Notes: generated from the sequence alone by a model not told the origin. 64,000 bases of DNA from JAFEBO01 sp044221315 (GCA_044221315.1 JBGAPK010000017.1:1-64000); one strand, 5' to 3'. Shown: positions 52,292-62,693, counted from the first letter of the stretch. Numbers and translations are program-made.

Positions 52292-55200
52292 ATGACCGAA
52301 CTTCCCATGCCAGGCCGGTCAGGCTCATCCGCTAGCGCTCCCGAGCATGAAAAGGGAGCCGCAGGGTGGATCAATGGGATCGTCAATACGTTCCTGCATT
52401 CCAATCTCTCCCTGATTCTTCTTGTAATTTCAGTCGCGGTTGGTGCGGCAGCGCTGCTCATCACCCCCCGCGAAGAAGACCCGCAGATTGTTGTGCCCCT
52501 TGCGGATATCTACGTCGATGCTCCGGGCCTGTCGGCGCAGGAGGTGGAACGCCTCGTTACCACGCCCCTAGAGCGAATTCTGTACCAGATCGATGGCGTC
52601 GAGTATGTGTATTCGATGTCACGCCCCGATTCGGCGATCGTGACCGTCCGTTTCTACGTCGGAGAGGGTCGGGAGCGATCGCTGGTACGCCTGTTCAAGA
52701 AGCTCGAAGAAAGCAAGGAGCTTGTGCCGCCGGGCGTCGCCGGATGGGTCATGAAGCCTGTCGAGATCGATGATGTGCCGGCCGTCACGCTCACGCTCCG
52801 CGGGCGGGCGGGGGCGATGGCGGGCACGGATGAGTACACGCTGCGGCGTGTCGCAGAAGAAGCCGCCGCACGCCTGGCAACCGTCGAGGACACCTCCCGT
52901 GTCACGATTTCCGGAGGTTTGCCACGCACTCTCACCGTGTATGTGGACCGCGAGGCCATAGCGGGACGCGGACTGTCGCTCCTCGATGTGCAGCGCGCGG
53001 TGCAGGCGTCGAACCGGAGCGTGCCTTCGGGGAACATCGAACGCAACGACGCGGCGATCAGCGTCCGAGCGGGTTCGGTGGTTCGTGACGGAGCGGACCT
53101 TGGGAGTCTCGTCGTCGGCGTGTCTCAGGGGCGTCCGGTCTTTCTTCGCGAGATAGCCCGGATTGAAGACGGACCGGCAGAACGCTCCACCTACGTGCGC
53201 CACGGCTGGGGTCTTGGTCGGGGTTTCGACGCGCACCCGCACGCCGCGGGGACAGTGGTGGGGGAAGTGGCACCCACGCCGACGGGCGGTTCGCAGGGAG
53301 AATCCATCGGCAGCGTACCGGCCGTCACCATCGCTATCGCCAAGAAGAAGGGCAGCAACGCGGTCCGAGTCTCCGAAACGGTGATGACGGAAGCGGAACG
53401 CCTCAAAGCCGACGTGATCCCGGAAGACATCGAAGTCGTCGTGACGCGCAACAGCGGGCTGACCGCCGACGAAAAGGTCTCGGAACTCGTCGAAGGACTT
53501 TGGGTCGCCATTCTCATCGTCGTTGCGTTGCTCACCATCGGGCTTGGATGGCGCGAAGCCCTCGTCGTCGCAGTCGCAGTCCCCATTGTGTTTGGGCTCA
53601 CCCTGGCGGTGAACATGCTCGCGGGGTACACCATCAACCGCGTCACACTCTTTGCCCTCATTCTGTCACTCGGCCTCCTGGTGGACGATCCGATTGTGGA
53701 CGTCGAAAATATCACCCGCCATTTCGGACTTCGCAAAAAAGCCACCCGGGCGATCACTCTCGAAGCCGTCAGCGAAATCCGTCCGCCGCTCATCGCCGCG
53801 ACGCTCGCCGTCATTGCGAGCTTCCTTCCGCTGTTCTTCATCACCGGCATGATGGGCCCGTATATGCGGCCGATGGCTCTGAACGTGCCCGTGACGATGG
53901 TAATGTCAATGGTCGTCGCCTTTACAATCACGCCGTGGTTGGCATTTCACCTCCTCAAGAATCGCCCTTGGGCAACCGGCGGCGGTCACGGTGATCCGCA
54001 GGACGAGTTTGCGGCCGCTCGCCTCAGCCTGCAATACCGCATTCTGCGGCCCCTCCTTCAGCCGCTGCTGACTTCGCGTGTGCGGGCTTGGATATTTCTC
54101 GCGGCCGTGGCCCTGCTGACAGGTGCCGCGGCGATGCTCGCCGCCTTCCGGCAGGTTCCGCTGAAGATGCTGCCCTTCGACAACAAGGCGGAAGTCTTGC
54201 TGCTCATCGATGCGGATGAAGGAACCACGCTCGAGCGCACCGACGCCGTGGTCCGTGAACTCGAGGCCGCCGTCACACGCATCCCCGAGGTCACAGATTT
54301 CACGTCGTACGTCGGCAGCCCCTCGCCGATGGACTTTAACGGGCTGGTCCGGCATTACTACCTGCGCACGATGCCGCACAAGGCCGAGATCCGCGTCAAT
54401 CTGGTCGGCAAGAAGTCACGTAAGGACGCGAGCCACACGCTTGGACTTCGCGAACGCGACTCCTTGGCGACAATCGCATCCAGGGCGGGCATGCGTCTGA
54501 AGTTCGTCGAACTACCGCCCGGACCGCCGGTCATCGACACCATCGCCGCGGAGATCTATGGTCGTGATGACCTTGCCTATTCGCGGATCTGTGACGCCGC
54601 GGAACTTATCAAGCGCCGCCTCACGGCCGAGCCCGGTGTTGTCGAGCCCGACGACACCGTCGAGACGGTCCATCCGGAACTGGTATTCCTTCCCGATCAG
54701 GAGAAGGCCGCTCTCAATGGAGTAAGCGTCGCGGAGATCGCCGCGACCGTTCGGGCAGCGCTTTCCGGGGCGGACGTCGGCGTCGCGCACGCTCCCAACG
54801 AGCGCCAGCCGCTGGCAATCATCGCTCGCCTGCCACGGGCTGATCGCTCCAGCAAGCCCGATCTGTCCCGCATTCAGGTTCGCGGCCAATCAAGCCCCGG
54901 GTTCAGACTTGTTCCTCTCGCCGAAATCGGTCGCTGGGAAGAAAGGTCCGTCGAGCAGACGATCTATCACAAGAACCTGCAGCGAGTCGCGTACGTTTTC
55001 GCCGAAACCGCCGGACGCCCCCCGGCGGACGTGATTGTCGATGTGATGGCCGACCATGCGGGCAACGCGCCGCCACAAGCAGGCGCCGTAACTCGCGCCC
55101 CCGGTGGCTGGCTCGATGCCTCCTCGCCGCGACAGCTCGCCGGTCGCTCGCATCTCGTCCGCGGCGGCGGCATTCCGTGGGGGCTTGTTGACGGTACAAG

Positions 55201-55795
55201 GGTCGTCTGGTCCGGCGAGGGCGAGTGGAAGATCACGCTGGACGTCTTTCGAGACTTGGGTCTCGCGTTCGCCGCCGCGCTTGTCATGATCTACGTTTTG
55301 CTGGTCGCCCAGACCGGCTCGTTTGTGATCCCGGCGGTCGTCATGCTCTCCATCCCGCTCACGATGGTCGGGATCATGCCGGGATTCTGGCTGCTCGGAC
55401 TCCTCGCGGGCAAGAGCGTCGGAGGGTACGCCGACCCCGTCTTCTTCACCGCCACGGCCATGATCGGCATGATCGCACTTTCCGGCATCGTCACGAGGCA
55501 GTCCATCATCCTCGTCGATTTCATCCAGCACTCTCTCAGGCGGGGACGTCCATTTATGGACGCCGTCATCGAGGCGGGGGCCGTTCGATTGCGCCCGATC
55601 ATTCTTGTCGTCGCCGCGGCAATGCTCTCGGCGATTCCCATCACCATCGACCCTATTTTCTCAGGGCTGGCATGGGCGTTGATCTTCGGTCTCATCGCGT
55701 CGACGGTTTTCACTTTGTTCGTCATCCCGCTGGTTTACTGGATGCTCTATAAGAACGTTCCGGGACACGGAGCCGGTTCCGGAGAAAACGACTAA
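52292..55795 (+). CDS. RND efflux transporter permease
   Basis: 1167 residues, the usual length for an AcrB-type permease (about 1030-1100) with some extra. TM1 is LILLVISVAVGAAALLI; two large periplasmic loops with porter-domain text (GLSAQEVERLVTTPLE, YSMSRPDSAIVTVRFYVG); TM4 contains the proton-relay Asp pair in GLLVDDPIVDVENITRHF (D465, D466). The final TM cluster has GFWLLGLLAGKSVGG. It shares its start with the adaptor operon. The substrate is unknown; the DUF2202 and thioredoxin neighbours hint at metal or redox stress. Its last codons lie just inside the left edge of duplication copy 2. Confidence 0.92.
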   Translation: MTELPMPGRSGSSASAPEHEKGAAGWINGIVNTFLHSNLSLILLVISVAVGAAALLITPREEDPQIVVPLADIYVDAPGLSAQEVERLVTTPLERILYQIDGVEYVYSMSRPDSAIVTVRFYVGEGRERSLVRLFKKLEESKELVPPGVAGWVMKPVEIDDVPAVTLTLRGRAGAMAGTDEYTLRRVAEEAAARLATVEDTSRVTISGGLPRTLTVYVDREAIAGRGLSLLDVQRAVQASNRSVPSGNIERNDAAISVRAGSVVRDGADLGSLVVGVSQGRPVFLREIARIEDGPAERSTYVRHGWGLGRGFDAHPHAAGTVVGEVAPTPTGGSQGESIGSVPAVTIAIAKKKGSNAVRVSETVMTEAERLKADVIPEDIEVVVTRNSGLTADEKVSELVEGLWVAILIVVALLTIGLGWREALVVAVAVPIVFGLTLAVNMLAGYTINRVTLFALILSLGLLVDDPIVDVENITRHFGLRKKATRAITLEAVSEIRPPLIAATLAVIASFLPLFFITGMMGPYMRPMALNVPVTMVMSMVVAFTITPWLAFHLLKNRPWATGGGHGDPQDEFAAARLSLQYRILRPLLQPLLTSRVRAWIFLAAVALLTGAAAMLAAFRQVPLKMLPFDNKAEVLLLIDADEGTTLERTDAVVRELEAAVTRIPEVTDFTSYVGSPSPMDFNGLVRHYYLRTMPHKAEIRVNLVGKKSRKDASHTLGLRERDSLATIASRAGMRLKFVELPPGPPVIDTIAAEIYGRDDLAYSRICDAAELIKRRLTAEPGVVEPDDTVETVHPELVFLPDQEKAALNGVSVAEIAATVRAALSGADVGVAHAPNERQPLAIIARLPRADRSSKPDLSRIQVRGQSSPGFRLVPLAEIGRWEERSVEQTIYHKNLQRVAYVFAETAGRPPADVIVDVMADHAGNAPPQAGAVTRAPGGWLDASSPRQLAGRSHLVRGGGIPWGLVDGTRVVWSGEGEWKITLDVFRDLGLAFAAALVMIYVLLVAQTGSFVIPAVVMLSIPLTMVGIMPGFWLLGLLAGKSVGGYADPVFFTATAMIGMIALSGIVTRQSIILVDFIQHSLRRGRPFMDAVIEAGAVRLRPIILVVAAAMLSAIPITIDPIFSGLAWALIFGLIASTVFTLFVIPLVYWMLYKNVPGHGAGSGEND

Positions 55796-56604
55796 TCCGG
55801 GCAATAGGTGGTCGGTGAATCCGTTTTGCTGAATACCGACAGATGACCGCCGGACCTCGGGCGCGCACTTCGCGTGGAGGTTTGAGCTCGGGTTCGTGTC
55901 ATCCCGGCAACGGGAGTTCCGCCATGAACCGCTCACTCACAACACTGGTGGTGGCAACGGCCGGTCTGCTCATCGCCGCCGGCTGTGCCTCGAATCAATC
56001 CAATCGTGCCACCGCTTCTTGTTGTTGCGGCGCGTGTGTTGGCCCGGCCGGTTCCAAGACCGCCGTTGATGTCAAGACCGCGGATGCGCTCCGGGAGTCG
56101 CTCCAGGATGAGCGCCGCGCCGAGGCTTTCTACACAGCCGTGACGGCCAAATACGGACAAGTCCGGCCGTTTTCAAATATCGTGCACGCGGAAGGGCGGC
56201 ACGCCGCCGTCATTGAGATGATGATGACCCGGCACGATGTCCCCGTACCGGCCAACGCACAGACGGATCCGCCTGCCGTCCCGGGCACGCTCGCGGAGTG
56301 CAATCGACTCGCGGCCCAGCTCGAAGTCGAGAACATCGCCATGTACGACCGTCTTTTGGGGGACGTGACCGCGCCGGATATCCGCGCGGCGTTTGAGAAC
56401 CTGCGCAATGCCTCCAAGAGCAATCACTTGCCGGCCTTCGAGCGATGGTCAGCAACCGCAGGATCGGCATCCACGGGCAGACCGATGGCGTACGCGGGTG
56501 GACGCGGGTCAGGGAACGGCCGTCTCGCTGCTTGCCGAGGCCCGTGCGCGATGACGCCCTGAGCGGGTTAAGCCACGGGGATTGTGCGGAGGCATTTCAA
56601 GCCG
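55775..56604. repeat. Direct duplication, copy 2 (DUF2202 gene and flanks)
   Basis: About 830 bases nearly identical to 47183-48017 in the same orientation. The left edge falls within the last seven codons of the RND permease and the right edge just after the DUF2202 gene. The two copies are about 8.6 kb apart, so homologous recombination between them would delete or duplicate the RND cluster. Confidence 0.92.
55924..56562 (+). CDS. DUF2202-like ferritin-fold lipoprotein, copy 2
   Basis: 212 residues, GGGAG upstream of the ATG. Same build as the gene at 47337: lipobox AAGC, CCCGACV Cys cluster, four-helix DUF2202 core (ERRAEAFYTAV, EGRHAAVIEMM, LEVENIAMYDRLL). Differences from copy 1 are nine residues, e.g. 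Val to Ser in RPFSNIV and Asn-His to Ser-Asn in SKSNHLPAF, none at the likely metal residues. Both copies remain intact, so they may be under selection or recently duplicated. Confidence 0.9.
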   Translation: MNRSLTTLVVATAGLLIAAGCASNQSNRATASCCCGACVGPAGSKTAVDVKTADALRESLQDERRAEAFYTAVTAKYGQVRPFSNIVHAEGRHAAVIEMMMTRHDVPVPANAQTDPPAVPGTLAECNRLAAQLEVENIAMYDRLLGDVTAPDIRAAFENLRNASKSNHLPAFERWSATAGSASTGRPMAYAGGRGSGNGRLAACRGPCAMTP

Positions 56605-56827
56605 GAGCGCAGCGTCTCCAGCATGCGCGGGTTATTCCCGTTTGGGTTCATTTCGCATCGGACGAGGCCCACGGCCCTGGTACTCGACGGCTCTGCGAGT
56701 AAAGCGGACTTCACGCACAATTCTGCAAAATGCCCTGCATTACGGCGGGAACCTCGCGCGCGGTGGCCGCCTCCAAAACACTGTCCCGGACCGCTTCTCG
56801 CCGCCTCAACATATCTGGAGAATCAGA

Positions 56828-57154
56828 ATGACCACCGCAGCAATGAACCGCAAGCCTGTCGAGCCCTCACCATCTTCGGTCGATGTCTACGCCGGTGCAC
56901 CCCACAGCAAGACGGTCATGCGTCAGACCCAGGGGCTGATCGGCACCGTCCTGATCGCAGGTGTGGCCGCTGCATACTTCGTGAGCACGGCGTGGTTCGT
57001 GGTGCCGACCATCATCGGAATGGGCCTGCTCGTCGCGGGCCTCTGTGGTATTTGCCCGATGGCCTCGTTCGTCGCGCGCTTGCCTTGGAACCGGTCCGCA
57101 GAGGCCGACTACCGCGCATCGTCCGGAAGCTGCTGCGGTGGCCGTTGCACCTGA
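56828..57154 (+). CDS. DUF2892-like small membrane protein
   Basis: 108 residues from ATG 56828; the open frame upstream is non-coding in appearance. Two transmembrane helices (LIGTVLIAGVAAAYFV and WFVVPTIIGMGLLVAGLCG), then Cys-rich polar sequence (GLCGICPMAS, SSGSCCGGRCT). DUF2892 members often follow rhodanese or thiol-redox proteins. Here the next gene is thioredoxin-like, 93 bases downstream, so a redox role is plausible. Confidence 0.82.
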   Translation: MTTAAMNRKPVEPSPSSVDVYAGAPHSKTVMRQTQGLIGTVLIAGVAAAYFVSTAWFVVPTIIGMGLLVAGLCGICPMASFVARLPWNRSAEADYRASSGSCCGGRCT

Positions 57155-57247
57155 GTGGCCCAGACCAACGCGAGCCTGCGGCCATCGCCTCGCAACAAGT
57201 CTGCTGGAATCACCCATTGTGCTCGTCACTCTTCGAGGAGACTACTT

Positions 57248-57589
57248 GTGAAAAGCCCAACGGCGACCGCGCTGCACCCGACCGCCAGGACGTTCGAGAA
57301 AGAAGTGCTCCAATCAGACCAACCGGTGCTCGTCGATTTCTGGGCTCCCTGGTGCCCGCCATGCATGATGCTCAAGCCGGAGGTTGAAAGGCTGGCCGCA
57401 GAACTGCGAGGCCGCGCGAGGATCGCTTTCATCAACGTTGATGAACAGCCCGAACTCGCCAATATGTTCGGCGTGAGCAGCATCCCCGCGCTCATGATTC
57501 TCAAGAACGGCAAACAAGTGGACGCATGGGTCGGCCACACGCCGCGATCAACCATCCTCGCACGGATTGAGAAGCACCTCAACAAGTAA
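57248..57589 (+). CDS. Thioredoxin-like protein with CPPC active site
   Basis: 113 residues from GTG 57248, with GAGGAG upstream; earlier in-frame starts would add a polar N-terminus without a signal peptide. The thioredoxin fold is complete: VLVDFWAPWCPPCMMLKPE (active site CPPC, about residues 41-44), INVDEQPELANMFGV and the cis-Pro loop SSIPALMIL. CPPC instead of the usual CGPC changes the redox potential and occurs in some thioredoxins. No membrane anchor; likely cytoplasmic. Confidence 0.92.
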   Translation: MKSPTATALHPTARTFEKEVLQSDQPVLVDFWAPWCPPCMMLKPEVERLAAELRGRARIAFINVDEQPELANMFGVSSIPALMILKNGKQVDAWVGHTPRSTILARIEKHLNK

Positions 57590-57683
57590 TTGACCAACGT
57601 GGATCGATAGCCGTTGCCGGGGCGTGCGCGGAACCGCCCTTGAGTTCAATGGCGCCGGGCAGGAGGGCAAGTTGACTCCAAGA

Positions 57684-57715
57684 GAAAAAAACGGGAGGCA
57701 CTCGGCGTGCCTCCC
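57684..57715 (-). terminator. Intrinsic terminator of groEL
   Basis: GGGAGGCAC (57693-57701), loop TCGGC, GTGCCTCCC (57707-57715), with an A-run at 57685-57691 that is the U-tract on the minus strand. It lies 75 bases after the groEL stop. Confidence 0.92.
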
Positions 57716-57789
57716 ATCTTCATTGATCTGTTTACGCACTTCGTGCCGTCGCAGTGAAGTGCCCAGACGACCGATCGAGCGGAGCCGGA

Positions 57790-59430
<1,641 letters not shown>

Positions 59431-59451
59431 TTTGTTTCCTTTCGGGGACTT

Positions 59452-59579
59452 TGGATTTCACCACGAAGAACACGAAGGGCACGAAGGAAGACTGGAAGGA
59501 GAAGACCGGGTTTTCTTTGACGCCAATTCTCTCTGCTTCTTCGCGATCTTCGTGCTCTTCGTGGTAAATGAATCTGGTT
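59452..59579. repeat. Palindromic repeat element A, upstream of groEL
   Basis: Left arm TTCACCACGAAGAACACGAAG (split: TTCACCACGAAG plus AACACGAAGGG) from 59458; right arm CTTCTTCGCGATCTTCGTGC and TCTTCGTGGTAAATGA near 59533-59570 is its imperfect inverse complement. Arms of about 34 bases, about 45 bases of middle sequence. Confidence 0.75.
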
Positions 59580-59580
59580 T

Positions 59581-59832
59581 CTAGATCTTGGATGCGAACG
59601 GGTTGATGGGCTGCTTGAGGGTGATGCGGACGTAGGCGATCTGGGCCGGGTTGAGGATGAAGATGTGGGAGCCGTCGGTGACCTTGATGGTGTGATCGGG
59701 CTCGTCGGGGATGAGGATGGCGTTCTTGATGACGAGCGTTGCCGAGTGCTCGGGCACGTTGTGGTAGGCGATGAGCGCTTCGCGCTGGCCGTCGAGTTCT
59801 TTGAGGACTTGTCGGAGTTGGTCTGGGGTCAT
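59581..59832 (-). CDS. Small conserved-looking protein between groES and groEL
   Basis: 83 residues. It opens with MTPDQLRQVLKELDGQREA, a helical start, then LIAYHNVPEHSATLVIKNA and a beta-rich centre (TIKVTDGSHIFILNPAQIA). No signal peptide, no family recognised. It lies between groES (119 bases upstream) and groEL (150 bases downstream) on the same strand, with a repeat element on each side. A helper of chaperonin expression or assembly is possible, but it is unproven. Confidence 0.7.
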   Translation of the reverse strand: MTPDQLRQVLKELDGQREALIAYHNVPEHSATLVIKNAILIPDEPDHTIKVTDGSHIFILNPAQIAYVRITLKQPINPFASKI

Positions 59833-59835
59833 GGG

Positions 59836-59949
59836 AAAAGGTGTCCAGGTGTCGAGGTTTCAAGGTGTCGAGGGAAACTCACGCTGCCGTGGTGGGTTGC
59901 GCGATTCCGCGCCCTTGACACCTCGGCACCTTGACACCTCGACACCTTT
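59836..59949. repeat. Palindromic repeat element B, between groES and the 83-codon gene
   Basis: Left arm AAGGTGTCCAGGTGTCGAGG (59837) and TTCAAGGTGTCGAGG; right arm CCTTGACACCTCGGCACC and TTGACACCTCGACACCTT near 59911-59948. The arms are approximate inverse complements built from a GGTGTCGAGG-type unit. Confidence 0.75.
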
Positions 59950-59951
59950 CC

Positions 59952-60263
59952 TCAGTCGATGACCGCGAGGATGTCGTCCTCGGACATGATCAGGAGTTCC
60001 TGGTCGTTGATCTTGACCTCGGTGCCGCTGTACGAGGAGAAGATGACCTTGTCGCCCTTCTTGACCGAGAGGGGGATGCGCTGGCCGGTGTCGGTGTTGA
60101 GGGCCCCGTCGCCGACGGCGGTGATCACGCCGGTCTTGGGCTTGTCCTTGGAAGTTTCCGGCAGGAAGATGCCCGAGGACGTCTTGGTCTCGGCCTCGTC
60201 GCGCTTGACGAGGATCTTGTCGTGCAGGGGACGGACGGCGACTTTCGAATCAGACTTGGACAT
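59952..60263 (-). CDS. groES: Co-chaperonin GroES
   Basis: 103 residues. It matches cpn10 throughout: VRPLHDKILVKRDEAETKT, SSGIFLPETSKDKPKTG, VGDGALNTDTGQRIPLSV and the C-terminal YSGTEVKINDQELLIMS. The mobile loop (about residues 20-35) contacts GroEL. The start ATG has AGGAGTTTT upstream. No CIRCE inverted repeat is visible upstream, so HrcA-type control is not evident here; instead a palindromic repeat sits 33 bases upstream of the start codon. Confidence 0.96.
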   Translation of the reverse strand: MSKSDSKVAVRPLHDKILVKRDEAETKTSSGIFLPETSKDKPKTGVITAVGDGALNTDTGQRIPLSVKKGDKVIFSSYSGTEVKINDQELLIMSEDDILAVID

Positions 60264-60295
60264 GAATCAAAACTCCTCTGGTAATGGACGATTTT

Positions 60296-60428
60296 GGATT
60301 TACCACAAAGTCACAAAGGGCACAAAGTTCACGAAGGGGGAATTCTCTTTTCTCTGCATTCCATTCGCTCTCCTGCCCGCTTCTTTCCTCTTGGTGTCCT
60401 TTGAGTTCTTTGTGTCTTTGTGGTGAAA
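60296..60428. repeat. Palindromic repeat element C, upstream of groES
   Basis: Left arm TTTACCACAAAGTCACAAAG (60298) and GGCACAAAGTTC; right arm GAGTTCTTTGTGTC and TTTGTGGTGAAAAA near 60400-60428. The same CCAC-AAAG arrangement as element A, with A in place of G in the CACGAAG/CACAAAG unit. Confidence 0.75.
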
Positions 60429-60449
60429 AACCTGACCGGCGAACCCGGC

Positions 60450-60992
60450 TTACGCCAGAGTTCCTCCCGGCCACCGACCCTGATAAAAACGCCCGAGGCA
60501 TCTCCTGAGCACCTCGAGCAGGACATTCAGATCGTGCGCATCATGCGGCCGATCCACAACCGCAAACGCTCCCATCCGGAGCGCCTGCGCCATATCGCGA
60601 TGATCATCCCGCACCGACCGGGCCCGCTTTACCACCACCGTCGGCGGCGGAGTCGCCATCCGATGCAGCAACTCCAGCAGCCGCGCCCCGCCCTCTTCCA
60701 ACTCCGGCGCCACGGGCGCATCCGTGTCCACATCAACCCCCACCGGCGTCAGGTCCAGAGGCAGCCCCAGATCGACCACGGCGATATGAATCGGGATCGA
60801 CTTAATAACGTCCTGAGCCTCGCGTCCCGACCCGGCCCGATGGGACAGGATGCCCATGGGCTCGAGCAATTTTGGTAGGCGATCGACCCAGGGGTCCGGG
60901 TGCCAACCGGCATAGGACAGGAGCAGGTTGAGCCGGCCGCCGGGGGGGCAGCAGGAGGCGGGATTGCCGGAATGTGGCTCGATCGGGAGCAT
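60450..60992 (-). CDS. Receiver-like domain protein (degenerate REC)
   Basis: 180 residues from ATG 60992; the longer open frame upstream is Arg-rich and unlikely. Text NLLLSYAGWHPDPWVDRLPK, PIHIAVVDLGLPLDL and TVVVKRARSVRDDHRDMAQ with LRMGAFAVVDRPHD resembles a response-regulator receiver (phospho-acceptor region VVDLGL, later Lys, later a helix before ALRMGAFAVVDRP). The acidic pocket is incomplete, so it may not be phosphorylated. No output domain is attached. Divergent from rmuC. Confidence 0.55.
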   Translation of the reverse strand: MLPIEPHSGNPASCCPPGGRLNLLLSYAGWHPDPWVDRLPKLLEPMGILSHRAGSGREAQDVIKSIPIHIAVVDLGLPLDLTPVGVDVDTDAPVAPELEEGGARLLELLHRMATPPPTVVVKRARSVRDDHRDMAQALRMGAFAVVDRPHDAHDLNVLLEVLRRCLGRFYQGRWPGGTLA

Positions 60993-61230
60993 GACGTAGA
61001 GAGACCTCTGGCAAGCCGGATGCCGGAAATGGCCGCCTTTGCCGGCCTGCAAGCGACGGCTCCCCCTCGCGCATGGCCCGAATGGGGCATTTTTTGAGCG
61101 TCCCAGCGACAGGAACCGCGCCGGAGCATCTTTTTGCTGCCGCGACTCGATTCGAAAAGACACGTGTGTGCCAATTCGGCAGGGAGAGGATCGCTGAAAT
61201 TCCCGGTTCATGGGGTATTAGACTGGCGGC

Positions 61231-62646
61231 ATGCTGGAAATCGTGGTTGCGTTTCTGGGGGTTGGGTGTTTGGCGCTGCTGGGAGTGTCGGGGTGGCTGT
61301 TTGCCCTGCGTGGCCGGCTGATGGCGGATGCGGCCCGGAGCGAGGCTGAGAAGCGGGGGATGGAAGATGACCTGACGCGGGCGTCGGTTCGGGCGCAGGA
61401 GGCGGAGGCGCGGCTTGAGGATGCGACGCGGCGCGGGCGGGTGAGCGAGATTGAGGCGGCGGAGTTGAAGGAACGGCTTCGGAGCGCGGAGGAGAAGTTG
61501 GAGCTGGAGCAGCGTGCGCTGCGCGAGCAGCACGCGGAGGTGCGGCGGGCGCTCGAGAAGCAGTTGGCGGATGCGGATGTGAAATTCTCGGCGACGTTCC
61601 GCGCGCTGGCGGGGCAGGTGCTGGGCGACACGCGAGCGGAGTTGACGAAGATCGCGGAAGAGAAGTTCAAGGGGCAGGCGACGATCGCGGCGCAGGACAT
61701 GGAACAGCGCAAGCAGGCGGTGGAGCGGCTGCTCCAGCCGATCGCGGAGACGCTGAAGAAGACGGATGAGAAGCTCGCCGCCATCGAGAAGGAGCGGACG
61801 GGGAGTTACTCGGAACTGCGTGCGCAGGTGCAGCAGATGATGCAGGGGAGCGAGGCGCTACGTTCGGCGACGGAAAAACTGGGGCGGGCGCTGCGCGATC
61901 CGAAGGTGCGCGGGCAGTACGGGGAGATTCAGCTCAAGAAGGTCGCGGAGCTGGCGGGGATGCGTGCGTTCTGCGATTTCACGGAGCAGTCGACGACGGT
62001 GGATGCGGACGGGAACCGCTTGCGTCCGGACATGATCGTGAAGTTGCCCAACAGGCGCGAGGTCGCGATCGACGCGAAGGCGAACCTGAAGCCGTATCTG
62101 GATGCGATCGAAGCGACGGACCCGGCGCAGGTGGAGGCGTTTTTGAAAACGTTCGCGGACGGGATCGCCAACCAGGCTTCGCTGCTCGCGAAGAAGGGGT
62201 ATTGGAAGCATTATGAAAATGCGCCGGAGTTTGTGGTGATGTTCGTGCCGGGGGATCAGTTTGTGGATGCGGCGCTGAGCCGGCGGCCGGATTTGCTCGA
62301 GGTTGCGGCGAGCCAGCGGGTGCTGCTCGCGAGCCCGAGCACGCTGATCGGGCTGTTGCGGGCGGTGCACGTCGGATTCCAGGAGCAGACGCTGGCGGAA
62401 GAGGCGATGGAGCTGCGCCGGCTGGGAATGGAGTTTCACGAGCGCGCGGCGAACGCCTTTGAGAACATCGCCGAGATCGGGCGAGCGATCTCGAAGGCGG
62501 GGGGTGCGTACAACGATTTCGTAGCGAGCTACCGATCGAGGCTGGAGCCGACGCTCAAGAAATTTGATGACGGTCCAACGAAGAGCAAGAAAGCTCTGCC
62601 GCAGGTTGAGGTGGTGAGCACGCAGTTGCGGCTGACGTCGGAGTAA
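61231..62646 (+). CDS. rmuC: DNA recombination protein RmuC
   Basis: 471 residues. One transmembrane helix at the N-terminus (EIVVAFLGVGCLALLGVSGWL), a long coiled coil (about 35-180, Glu/Arg/Ala-rich), then the RmuC nuclease-like domain with SATEKLGRALRDPKVRG and EIQLKKVAELAGMRAF, LPNRREVAIDAKANLKPYL and FVMFVPGDQFVDAALSR-like text (FVVMFVPGDQF). RmuC affects inversion and repeat stability. It is divergent from the receiver-like gene and convergent with the PEP-CTERM-like gene. Confidence 0.93.
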   Translation: MLEIVVAFLGVGCLALLGVSGWLFALRGRLMADAARSEAEKRGMEDDLTRASVRAQEAEARLEDATRRGRVSEIEAAELKERLRSAEEKLELEQRALREQHAEVRRALEKQLADADVKFSATFRALAGQVLGDTRAELTKIAEEKFKGQATIAAQDMEQRKQAVERLLQPIAETLKKTDEKLAAIEKERTGSYSELRAQVQQMMQGSEALRSATEKLGRALRDPKVRGQYGEIQLKKVAELAGMRAFCDFTEQSTTVDADGNRLRPDMIVKLPNRREVAIDAKANLKPYLDAIEATDPAQVEAFLKTFADGIANQASLLAKKGYWKHYENAPEFVVMFVPGDQFVDAALSRRPDLLEVAASQRVLLASPSTLIGLLRAVHVGFQEQTLAEEAMELRRLGMEFHERAANAFENIAEIGRAISKAGGAYNDFVASYRSRLEPTLKKFDDGPTKSKKALPQVEVVSTQLRLTSE

Positions 62647-62693
62647 GAAGGCGTCCATTCATCCCGGCATCGAGGGGACCGATCGCGGGTGCA

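Noticed and set aside
60264..60300. CIRCE-type operator upstream of groES
   Set aside because: No TTAGCACTC inverted repeat is present near the start; only the repeat element occurs.
59452..60428. Reading frames through the CACGAAG/CACAAAG elements
   Set aside because: The encoded His/Glu-rich or Thr/Gln/Arg-rich text is a translation of inverted repeats, not a protein.
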